52,692 bases of DNA from Bacteroidales bacterium UBA1722. GTDB taxonomy: Bacteria > Bacteroidota > Bacteroidia > Bacteroidales > UBA932. The stretch covers positions 1 to 52,692 of the forward strand of contig DCIQ01000194.1 in NCBI GenBank assembly GCA_002317435.1. Direction: 5' to 3'. Positions within the stretch are counted from its first letter, which is position 1. Each line of letters begins with the position of its first letter. Of the stretch, positions 26,493-34,466 are shown in pieces. The notes under the pieces were generated by a model, which saw only the letters and a program-made list of their open reading frames with translations, was not told the origin of the DNA and did no database searches. The translations under genes were made by a program, and so were the position numbers.

Positions 26493-29376
26493 TTTTTCAA
26501 ACAAAATCGTCGGGGTTCTGGTCGAACGGACGCACGACATAGTGGATGCCGCTGAAGCGATAATCCGCGGTGGCGGCGTTTTCATGCCGATCGACAAAAG
26601 CTATCCTCAGGACCGTGTGGACTACATGATGCAGGATGCCGGGGCCGCTCTGCTTCTGACGACTGACATTCCGAAAGGAAACGGGTGTCTGGACTGGGGA
26701 GGCAAGGATATGGATGATGCGGCGATGATATTATATACTTCCGGAACTTCGGGACGGCCCAAGGGGGTGGTGCATACGCGGCGTTCCATCGAGGCGATGA
26801 TCGCTGCCACCCTGCAAGTCGCTCCCGTCAGGCCGGAGAGCCATGTCGCCATCGTCGCCGGTTTCACATTCATCGCATCTCAATTCCTGATTTTTACGGC
26901 ATTGAAACAAGGAGCCGCGATACATGTCGTCGATGATGCGACGAGACAGGATTTTGATTTGTTGTACGATTACATCAGGGAGCACAGCATAGACATAGTG
27001 TTCCTGCCTCCCGCCATAGCGACCGTCATGGCGGAGGAGTATGATATGCGGGGGATAACGATTCTGTCCGCGGGTGACAAGTTGCGCAACTTCAAATCCA
27101 AATATCCCTGTGTGATTTGCAATATGTACGGCAGCACGGAGGGTGTCATCGTCACTGCGGGGAAGATAACTGGAGACGAACCGAACATCTCCATCGGCAA
27201 ACCGTTGGATGGAATCGACGTGCGCATCGTTGACGAACAGTTGAACGATGTCCCCGAAGGTGAAGTCGGTGAACTGATATACAGCGGAGCCGTTCAGGCC
27301 AAAGAATACCTGAATCTTCCCGAACAGACCGCAGGCAAGTGGTTCACGGGTGAAGACGGCCGGCGCTGGTTCAGGATGGGCGACCGGGTGAACCGCCGGG
27401 ACGACGGTAATCTGTATTATGTGGGCCGTACCGACAATATGGTAAAGATACGCGGATTCCGCGTGGAGACGGGCGAGGTCGAACGACAGATTTCACGTGT
27501 GGTGCCATCCGTCGAGGTGGCCGTCGTAATGCGCACGGTGCATGGTATTGACCATCTGGTGTGTTTCTATGAGAACGACAGTGAGATTCAGACTGATGTG
27601 GTGAAGGAAGAAATCGCGAAATCGCTTGCCGAGTACATGATCCCCGATATATGGGTGCGTCTGGATCGCCTGCCCCGTAACGCCAACGGAAAGGTCGTGC
27701 GTAGGGAACTGCCTGTTCCGGCCTCGGGGGCGGACAAGCTCAGCATCGTATTCAACGAGGTCGAGATGCGTGTCGTGGAGGCTGCCAAACTTATTGTCGG
27801 AGACACCATATCGCTCGATGACAATTTCTTCGAATGCGGGGGAACATCCCTTGGCGCCATCAAACTGGCGACCCTGCTCAAGACCATGGGCATCCATATA
27901 ACCGGTTCGCAGATAATGCAGCTCAGGACACTGCGTTTGGTAGCCAAGGAGGCGAAGGCTGATTATGAACGCCTTTGGACCTCTGAACAGTACCGTGAAA
28001 TATGCGACAGTTTCGCGGCGAGAGGCGAAAAAATCCGGAAGGTCCTGCCTCTTTCTACGGAACAGGAAGACATACTCATCCGCTATCTGATGCATCCTGA
28101 TGCCACCGCTTACCGGAATGTATTTCTGCTCAAGCTGGACAGCCGTGTCGATAAGGATATTCTGCGCAGTGTCATAAATGAAGTCTCCGACAGGTATGAA
28201 GTTCTCCGTTCTGCGATCGTCATTCACCACAAGGCGCCCTTTCAGCAGATAATCACAGACAGGTGTGTGCCCCTGGATATTTATGATGATATCGCTGACA
28301 CGGACATAAGTTATGTGAAGAGCCTTTACAGGCGATATATGCACACTCCTTATGATCCGGAAATATCGTCCCTGATGCGTTTCGGTTACGTTCCTCTCTC
28401 CGACGGCACTTCGTTTCTGCTGCTCCTTGTAAATAATGTCAGCGTGTCGATGAGCATAGCCCGCCGCACGATTCATGATGTTATGGACCGACTTTCCGGA
28501 CACTTCCCGGATGACCTGTCGATAACCGGGTGGCGTGATCTGGCGGCACTTGCATTGAGCAGTGAAAGTCAGAATGTGACGGGGGGTGCTGACGTCGAAA
28601 TAAAAAAGCCTGTTGACAACGGATTGATAAGGGTCTATTCTCCGTTGAAGGAGGGTAAACCCCCGGTGACGTTTGTCCATACCGGAAATACCGGGAGTGA
28701 TGCGTACTATCGTCTTGCCGACAGGATAGGAGAGAATTGTGCGTTTTCTGTCATTGAACCATATAATCTGTTCCATCAGGATGACATACGGCATGGTATC
28801 GGGAATATCGCACGGAAATATGTGGAAATCCTCCGTGATTATCAGCCGGAGGGTCCTTACATACTTGGGGGATGGTGCTATGGAGGTGTTGTCGCACACG
28901 AGATGGCCTGCCAGCTCCAAGCGATGGGGGAGGAGGTCCGCCATCTGATAATGTTTGACTCCCACGCGCTGACGGACGACAATCTGACATCTATGGCGAG
29001 GGATATGCAGGGAACCGTCGACCGTGAATATTTCGAGACTTGCCCGCTCTTCGAAGATCTTCGCGGACAGGGACTTCTGGAGGCGATGATCAATAACTGC
29101 GCACAGGTCTGCCATGACCTCCTGCATCACACTCCTTCCATGTTCCATGGAGCCACGACATATTTCAAACCCCTCCGTACACCTGTGGCAGCTACGGGCA
29201 ACGCTCTTGAATATTGGAAGAGGATGATGGAATTCGATGCCGGAAATTACGAGAATTTCTGTGATCGGAATCAGTTGCGTATTATCAATACCCCTCATGA
29301 GCACGATCTTATGATGGACGATGAATCGCTGGCCGTCACGGTACCGGCCATCAACGGAATACTTGGTCATCATTAA
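26482..29376 (+). CDS. Second NRPS: A-T-degenerate half C-thioesterase with Cys nucleophile
   Basis: The protein has about 964 residues. The A domain is about 55 residues short at its N-terminus (TSGTSGRPKG starts at residue 86, against ~150 residues into A1 of the first NRPS), but keeps NMYGSTE, FRMGD and NANGK. Ile131 stands where Asp235 (GrsA numbering) normally holds the alpha-amino group. T domain: Ser456 (CGGTSLGAIK). Residues ~540-700 align with only the first lobe of a condensation domain, and HHxxxDG is replaced by N-N-V-S-V-S-M (651-657). The thioesterase (~735-964) has G-W-C-Y-G with Cys799 in place of Ser, and His941 near the end. The ATG at 26482 is chosen; 26455 also fits. I infer loading of a carboxylic acid without an alpha-amino group, perhaps the starter for the first NRPS. 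Confidence 0.88.
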   Translation: MAFDFSNKIVGVLVERTHDIVDAAEAIIRGGGVFMPIDKSYPQDRVDYMMQDAGAALLLTTDIPKGNGCLDWGGKDMDDAAMILYTSGTSGRPKGVVHTRRSIEAMIAATLQVAPVRPESHVAIVAGFTFIASQFLIFTALKQGAAIHVVDDATRQDFDLLYDYIREHSIDIVFLPPAIATVMAEEYDMRGITILSAGDKLRNFKSKYPCVICNMYGSTEGVIVTAGKITGDEPNISIGKPLDGIDVRIVDEQLNDVPEGEVGELIYSGAVQAKEYLNLPEQTAGKWFTGEDGRRWFRMGDRVNRRDDGNLYYVGRTDNMVKIRGFRVETGEVERQISRVVPSVEVAVVMRTVHGIDHLVCFYENDSEIQTDVVKEEIAKSLAEYMIPDIWVRLDRLPRNANGKVVRRELPVPASGADKLSIVFNEVEMRVVEAAKLIVGDTISLDDNFFECGGTSLGAIKLATLLKTMGIHITGSQIMQLRTLRLVAKEAKADYERLWTSEQYREICDSFAARGEKIRKVLPLSTEQEDILIRYLMHPDATAYRNVFLLKLDSRVDKDILRSVINEVSDRYEVLRSAIVIHHKAPFQQIITDRCVPLDIYDDIADTDISYVKSLYRRYMHTPYDPEISSLMRFGYVPLSDGTSFLLLLVNNVSVSMSIARRTIHDVMDRLSGHFPDDLSITGWRDLAALALSSESQNVTGGADVEIKKPVDNGLIRVYSPLKEGKPPVTFVHTGNTGSDAYYRLADRIGENCAFSVIEPYNLFHQDDIRHGIGNIARKYVEILRDYQPEGPYILGGWCYGGVVAHEMACQLQAMGEEVRHLIMFDSHALTDDNLTSMARDMQGTVDREYFETCPLFEDLRGQGLLEAMINNCAQVCHDLLHHTPSMFHGATTYFKPLRTPVAATGNALEYWKRMMEFDAGNYENFCDRNQLRIINTPHEHDLMMDDESLAVTVPAINGILGHH

Positions 29377-29389
29377 TGGAAATCAGAAG

Positions 29390-31114
29390 GTGAAACGGAA
29401 AGTTTTTTTGATCAACAAGGCATTCAACAAATACCTGTGGGCTTCCATTCTGGGAGTGGCAGCCTCGCAGATCGCGAATATCGTCGATGCGTCGCTGGTG
29501 GGAAACATCATCGGGGCCGACGGGCTGGCGGCTGTCGTAATCAGCAAGCCGGTTCTTCAGGCCATTTTCGCCATCTCCTGTTTTTATGCCGTGAGCTGCA
29601 GCATGATCGCCGGTATGGCTTTGGGTAATGGCGAAAAGGCCGCCGCCGACTCACAGTTCTCATTCTCCATGGCGGCAAGTCTGGTATTGGGAATAGTGAT
29701 TTCCGCCGGGGGGCTGATTTTCATCGAACCCCTGATGGACCTGTTCTGCAGATCACAGGAGCTTCGTCCCATGGCCAAATCATTTATGACGGTGACCATA
29801 CTGTCGGCCCTTCCCCAGCTGTTCATGTACACACTGCACCGGTTTGTCACTACGGACGGCTCACCGAAACTGATTTCCAAGGCTGTAATCGTGGGAAACC
29901 TGGTCAACGTCGTTCTGGATGTCGTCTTTATGAAATATCTGAACATGGGCATAGCCGGCGCCGCATGGGCTACGTTCATCATGTATATAGTGTGTTGTGT
30001 CATGGTGATTCCGCATTTCCGTAAGAAGGATACGCTTCGTCTGGCATTCGGACGATGTCGGAAACTTATCTCCGTCAGACAGATACTGACCTTGGGAACA
30101 CCGATTTTCCTCTCTACCGTGCTCCTTTCCGTGCAGTACACGTGCTACAATGGCATCGCCGTCACATATCTGGGCAAATCCGGGCTCATCGCCCTGGCGG
30201 TTTGTCTGCAGCTGTTCAGTTTCTCCATGATTATCCTCACCGGAACTTTGCAAGCCATTCAGCCTGTAGGCGCCATACTCAAAGGTATCAATGACTCGAA
30301 GGGGATAATCATGCTTTTGGGAAAAGCTTATAAGTTTCTGGCGGTCTGTCTGGCGGTCTATTCACTGCTGATTGTTATCTTCCCTGTGGAGATATCCGGT
30401 TTCCTGGGGGTGAAAGATGGAAGTGCGCTCCCGACCGTCATGGCGGCTTTGCCTGCTTTCTCTCTGAATATCGTGATGCAGGCGCTGCTCTACAACCTGA
30501 TGCCTGTCTATCAGTTCTACAATCATCACCGCATGGCACTGTTTCTGTCCGTAGGTCAGACATTGCTGCCGATTGCCGGTTTCTGGGCACTGGCGCATTT
30601 TCAGACGTTCAACCCGTGGTATGGTTTTTTTCTCGGTCAGTCAGTGACAGCCATTGTCCTTTTGGTGTCATCACTGTTCATCAGCAGGAAGGAAAATTCG
30701 ATTCCTGTGTTCCTGGTTCCCCGCGGAAATGGATTCCCGTCGCTGGAGATGTCGTTCGGCTACTCCGAAGAAGCGATGCATAAGGCATTTGACGAGATGA
30801 GCGGGTGGCTTGGGCAGCAGAATCTTTCGAAGAGCATAATCTTCAAGGTCCGTATTCTGGCAGAGGAACTGATGTCCAATATAATCCGTCACAGCGGACA
30901 GAAAGACAAGAATGCGTTCGCCGACGTGCGTCTGTTTATGCAGGAGGATGCAGTCATATTCGCCCTCACGGATGACGGCAAACCGTTCAATCCCATTGAA
31001 AACAAGGACAAGGGGTATGGCCTGATGATAGCCAACGGAGTCGCAAGTGACATTTCATACAAATATCAATTCGGCCAAAATATGACCAATGTAATCATAA
31101 ATACAGAAGCGTGA
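29390..31114 (+). CDS. MATE-family exporter fused to an RsbW/SpoIIAB-like ATPase (kinase) domain
   Basis: The chain has about 574 residues. Residues ~1-440 carry the twelve-helix pattern of MATE transporters (VDASLVGNIIGADGLAAV, GMALGNGEKAAADSQF, GIAGAAWATFIMY). After the last helix, residues ~460-574 form a GHKL ATPase of the anti-sigma kinase type: N-box LAEELMSNIIRHSG, G1-like LTDDGKPFNP, G2-like KGYGLMIANG. The same operon encodes the STAS substrate and the SpoIIE phosphatase for such a kinase. Start: GTG at 29390, overlapping the stop of a five-codon reading frame that begins in the NRPS stop codon (TAATG at 29374-29378). An in-frame ATG at 29321 would overlap the NRPS by 56 nt. The end overlaps the phosphatase as GTGA. 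Likely product export, controlled by the switch. Confidence 0.85.
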   Translation: MKRKVFLINKAFNKYLWASILGVAASQIANIVDASLVGNIIGADGLAAVVISKPVLQAIFAISCFYAVSCSMIAGMALGNGEKAAADSQFSFSMAASLVLGIVISAGGLIFIEPLMDLFCRSQELRPMAKSFMTVTILSALPQLFMYTLHRFVTTDGSPKLISKAVIVGNLVNVVLDVVFMKYLNMGIAGAAWATFIMYIVCCVMVIPHFRKKDTLRLAFGRCRKLISVRQILTLGTPIFLSTVLLSVQYTCYNGIAVTYLGKSGLIALAVCLQLFSFSMIILTGTLQAIQPVGAILKGINDSKGIIMLLGKAYKFLAVCLAVYSLLIVIFPVEISGFLGVKDGSALPTVMAALPAFSLNIVMQALLYNLMPVYQFYNHHRMALFLSVGQTLLPIAGFWALAHFQTFNPWYGFFLGQSVTAIVLLVSSLFISRKENSIPVFLVPRGNGFPSLEMSFGYSEEAMHKAFDEMSGWLGQQNLSKSIIFKVRILAEELMSNIIRHSGQKDKNAFADVRLFMQEDAVIFALTDDGKPFNPIENKDKGYGLMIANGVASDISYKYQFGQNMTNVIINTEA

Positions 31115-32901
31115 GACGAATAGCAATAACACTCATCCTCTCCGTCATCGTGTTTGCGGCCACAATTCTGGTCTCAATCATGTACATATCCAGAAAGAGC
31201 CTCGAAACAGCGGATTATTTCAACAATCTCGCTCTGGACAATTTTCAGGATGAACTGAATGATGAAATTTTCCTGACCAGGCAGTCCGCTTTCAGTTTCC
31301 TTACCGGAATTCCTTCCGTATATGTAGGGAAGGACAGTGCCAGCATCATCATCGATGAAAAGGAACTGTCCGAGTTCAAGGATGCGATCCATGACGTTCT
31401 GATACAGTTCATGAGAGTCAATAAGTATTATCGGAATACGATGTTCATCATCGACAGGGATATATGCCGCAAATACTTCCCATGTGAAGATACTGCTTAC
31501 ATCGGGCATTGTACGAAGGGATTTGTCCCTGCCGTCCTGCAGGGTGACAATGCATTGTATGACCTGTCCGACCAGTATGACTTTATGGGTTCCGCCCGAT
31601 ATCAACAGTTGAAAAGAGAAAGAAAAATTCTTTGGACCGCACCTCAACCTGTCTCTCCGGAGGAAATGAGATTGTTGATACTCCAAGTGCCGATGACTTT
31701 GAGCAACGGACAGTTCGCAGGTGCATTCACCGTGTCGCTGGATATCGGGACGGTAAATGAAAAATTGAAGAATTACCTGCCGTTCGGTGAGGAGTATTCC
31801 GCCATATTCCTTGTTGACGAAAACGACAATATATTTTCCTCCTGTCCGGAATGGATTATGGAGCCGGACAGCCAGGAAGAAATTCGTAATTCCACCGATC
31901 TGCTGCAGAGACACGACGAGGGCGCCGAGCATAATATCATTAAAATCGGTGAGGATGAATACTATGTATATCAGCGTGATGACCTTTCATTGCCCTGGAG
32001 AGTCTTCACGGCCAATAACTCGAAAGCCATTTATCACGACGCGAAGCATGTGGTCAACGCCATGATTCTCTCCTCAGTCACGGGAATGCTTATGATGCTT
32101 GTCTGCTGCGTCGTCATTTTTCGTCAGACACGAAAGAATCTGCGCAAGAAAGCGGCCATAGAGGAGGAGCTGCGTATGGCTGCGATGGTGCAGACCTCGA
32201 TGCTGAAGCCGTCCACCTGTACCTTCTCACATAATTCCTCACCGATCATCCTGAATGCCTTTGTGCAGCCGGCCAAAAAGGCGGGAGGAGATCTATATGA
32301 TTATATCGAGAAAGATGGAAAACTTATCTTCTGTATCGGTGACGTCTCCGGAAAGGGGATGCCGGCGGCACTGTTCATGACCCAGGTGGTTTCACTCTTC
32401 CGCAATGCGGTGCGCCGTACTTCGGAACCGTCTGAAATAGTATGTCAGATAAATGACGTGCTTTCAGACAATTCCGAGATGACTTTCTGTACCTTCTTTG
32501 CAGGTGTGCTGTGCGGGGATGAAATAACGTTCTGCAATGCAGGCCACAATCCCCCCGTGTTCATTTCTTCCCGCTCCTCATATCTGAAAGTGCGTCCCAA
32601 TATCGCGATCGGGCTGATGGAAGGCTATCCATACCGGTCGGAGACCATTTCCTTCCGTCCGGGGGACAAATTGGTGCTCTATACCGATGGAGTCACTGAA
32701 GCAAAGGACAGAAACCATAGACTGTATGGTGAGGAGAGACTTCTCAAGGTGCTTGAATCCATTTCGCGAAGTTCGGGTGCCGAAACCGGTTCATGGATCA
32801 ACACGGCCATCAGAAAATCCATGGAACAGTTCACACGACACGCCGAGCAGAGTGACGACATCACGATAATGAGTATCGAAAATTCACATATTATGTCCTG
32901 A
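31111..32901 (+). CDS. Membrane SpoIIE/RsbU-type PP2C phosphatase with periplasmic sensor
   Basis: This 596-residue protein has one helix at 5-27, an extracytoplasmic region of about 295 residues in the pattern of dCACHE sensors (FIIDRDICRKYF, LPFGEEYSAIFLVDENDNIF), a second helix at about 325-345, and a cytoplasmic PPM/SpoIIE phosphatase. Metal-binding motifs are intact: GGDLYDY (Asp394), GDVSGKGMPAALFM (Asp411), LYTDGVTEA and QSDDITIM (Asp582-Asp583). It should dephosphorylate the STAS protein at 18700 in response to an outside signal. The GTG start (31111-31113) overlaps the transporter stop, so stoichiometric translation of kinase and phosphatase is likely. Confidence 0.92.
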   Translation: MRRIAITLILSVIVFAATILVSIMYISRKSLETADYFNNLALDNFQDELNDEIFLTRQSAFSFLTGIPSVYVGKDSASIIIDEKELSEFKDAIHDVLIQFMRVNKYYRNTMFIIDRDICRKYFPCEDTAYIGHCTKGFVPAVLQGDNALYDLSDQYDFMGSARYQQLKRERKILWTAPQPVSPEEMRLLILQVPMTLSNGQFAGAFTVSLDIGTVNEKLKNYLPFGEEYSAIFLVDENDNIFSSCPEWIMEPDSQEEIRNSTDLLQRHDEGAEHNIIKIGEDEYYVYQRDDLSLPWRVFTANNSKAIYHDAKHVVNAMILSSVTGMLMMLVCCVVIFRQTRKNLRKKAAIEEELRMAAMVQTSMLKPSTCTFSHNSSPIILNAFVQPAKKAGGDLYDYIEKDGKLIFCIGDVSGKGMPAALFMTQVVSLFRNAVRRTSEPSEIVCQINDVLSDNSEMTFCTFFAGVLCGDEITFCNAGHNPPVFISSRSSYLKVRPNIAIGLMEGYPYRSETISFRPGDKLVLYTDGVTEAKDRNHRLYGEERLLKVLESISRSSGAETGSWINTAIRKSMEQFTRHAEQSDDITIMSIENSHIMS

Positions 32902-32960
32902 TCATCTCCCGTTTTTATCGGGCGGCAATATTTTTCAATCATTACTAATTTCTATTTTTC

Positions 32961-34112
32961 ATGAAAACTTTTTTGCATGTACTTCTTCTTGGTTCAGCTG
33001 TGTTTTCGGTATCATGTCGGCAAGGCATTTCAGACAAGATACTGATTGAAGGAACCGTTATTAATATCGACCAGTATGGAGGACTGGAGCCGTCTTTCAC
33101 ACCGGATGCCCTGGAAAAGGCCGGAGTGGCTTATGGAGATTTGCTGACGCTTTCCATAGGAGATGATATAGTGGTGTCCGCACCTTATGTTGATGCCTAT
33201 ACGGAGGCAGGCAGCATGTCGCCTTGTCTCTGCAATTATAACCGGGCCGGCAAGATGGTGACAGCGGCCATGTCAAACGGTAGTTTTGCCAACCACGTAG
33301 GAGGTAAGGTTGGTGACAGTATTGTCGTAAGAATGCAGAAGAAGGAAGGATACCTCCGGGAATACGAACTTCTGCAAGGAACCTACACATACGATCGTTC
33401 TGAATATTCCGATGATGAAGTTTTTGCCAATTTCCGTGAGTTGAAAGGCACTGGCCTTAAACCGGGCGTATTGTTCAGGAGCACCAGCCCGATCAATTTC
33501 AAGAACAATAAAATCAGGTATACATATTCATCCGAACTATGTCGCGTCAATGGCATTAAAACTATCATCGATATAGCCGATTCGGATGCCAAGGTCGCGG
33601 AGTATCTGTCCGCGGCTGAGAGCGAAGGAAGCTATATGCTGGAAATTCAGAGCAAGGGAAATATAGTAGGTCTCGGCTCAAATGCAGACTACATCGATAC
33701 CACATTCATGCGCAAGGCAGCCCGTGCGTTCCGTGAAATGATTTCCAAACCCGGGCCGTATCTGATTCACTGCAACGAAGGAAAGGACCGTACAGGTTTC
33801 TACTGCCTGCTTCTCGAAGCTTTGTGCGGCGCGAGTGTCGAAGAGATAGAATTGGATTATATGTTGACATTCGAAAACCTCTATCATCAGAAAAAAGGCA
33901 CAGAACAATACGAACTCACCTGGAAAAAGAACGGATTCAGGATGCTCTATCAGCTGGCTAATCCACAAGTTTGGGATCATGTGATTTTGATTGACTGGGA
34001 CAAAGTCTCGATTGACGGTGCGGATTTGGCCGAGGCGGCGGAGAATTACATCCTGATGATCGGTCTCTCGTCTGCGGAGATCGACGCACTGAAAAATATA
34101 ATTTCCGAATAA
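32961..34112 (+). CDS. Lipoprotein with SAM-hydrolase-like barrel and tyrosine-phosphatase domain
   Basis: This 383-residue protein has a signal peptide with Cys19 (FSVSCRQ), so it is a probable lipoprotein. Residues ~25-135 (VINIDQYGG ... NRAGKMVTAAMSNGSFANHVGGKVGD, quoted with gaps) resemble the C-terminal beta-barrel of SAM hydroxide adenosyltransferases; this assignment is tentative. Residues ~140-383 form a Y_phosphatase3-type protein phosphatase: GVLFRSTSPI, TIIDIADSD, and the P-loop H-C-N-E-G-K-D-R-T-G with Cys271 and Arg277, the CX5R signature. It follows the SpoIIE phosphatase by 59 nt and precedes repeat copy B, so it is the last gene of the NRPS locus. An extracytoplasmic phosphatase beside a peptide exporter could remove a protecting phosphate from the product, but that is speculation. 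Confidence 0.75.
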   Translation: MKTFLHVLLLGSAVFSVSCRQGISDKILIEGTVINIDQYGGLEPSFTPDALEKAGVAYGDLLTLSIGDDIVVSAPYVDAYTEAGSMSPCLCNYNRAGKMVTAAMSNGSFANHVGGKVGDSIVVRMQKKEGYLREYELLQGTYTYDRSEYSDDEVFANFRELKGTGLKPGVLFRSTSPINFKNNKIRYTYSSELCRVNGIKTIIDIADSDAKVAEYLSAAESEGSYMLEIQSKGNIVGLGSNADYIDTTFMRKAARAFREMISKPGPYLIHCNEGKDRTGFYCLLLEALCGASVEEIELDYMLTFENLYHQKKGTEQYELTWKKNGFRMLYQLANPQVWDHVILIDWDKVSIDGADLAEAAENYILMIGLSSAEIDALKNIISE

Positions 34113-34181
34113 TGCAGGCTGGCCGCAGACGTCGGCAGATCTGGATGCTGTCTAAATGTCTGAAATAATCCGATGCCTGTT

Positions 34182-34277
34182 CCATACCGTCTTTTCGTTT
34201 CTGGCACACTTGTTGACAATGGTATGTCAGCATAGATGATGTGATGGTTGATGGTGAATAAATGGTTTTGGTTAATG
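34182..34277 (+). repeat. Intergenic element copy B (96 nt), downstream flank of the NRPS locus
   Basis: Direct repeat of 18445-18540 (12 differences in 96 gap-free positions by my count). It keeps the CATACC/GGTATG inverted repeat and leads into a terminator. Copy B lies 70 nt after the last gene of the NRPS locus; copy A lies 10 nt after the GH2 gene. Together they bracket the locus. Confidence 0.8.
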
Positions 34278-34280
34278 GAA

Positions 34281-34317
34281 AAAAGGTGACTGATAAAACT
34301 TATCGGTCACCTTTTTT
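34281..34317 (+). terminator. Strong terminator following repeat copy B (end of NRPS operon)
   Basis: A 16-bp stem pairs 34281-34296 with 34300-34315 and has one T-G wobble. The loop is 3 nt and a T-run reaches 34317. Compared with the stem at 18544 both arms have changed together, so pairing is kept while sequence is not. Confidence 0.85.
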
Positions 34318-34410
34318 CTGTATATGTATTATTTCCAGACGATTTTTGTCCTCCTGTCTCATAAATGTAATCAGTGCATATTTGGCCAAATGCAATGTCG
34401 ATCGGTGCCT

Positions 34411-34446
34411 TTTGGCTGATTATCTTAATTTTTATCCTTATATTTG
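34411..34446 (+). promoter_or_regulatory. Promoter for the ATPase gene
   Basis: TTTG (34411-34414) and a perfect -7 element TATATTTG (34439-34446) are 24 nt apart, slightly longer than usual. The ATG at 34467 follows 20 nt later. The remainder of the 354-nt gap before this gene holds repeat copy B and its terminator. Confidence 0.55.
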
Positions 34447-34466
34447 CCCATCTGACAAGGACAAAC

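Noticed and set aside
27493..29373. 626-codon open frame antisense to the second NRPS
   Set aside because: Same reason: it mirrors a well-supported coding frame and its translation is rich in His and Ile in a shadow pattern.
18700..34112. A sigma factor or free RsbW gene in the partner-switch locus
   Set aside because: I looked for one among all frames of the locus and found none; the only kinase domain is the one fused to the MATE protein.
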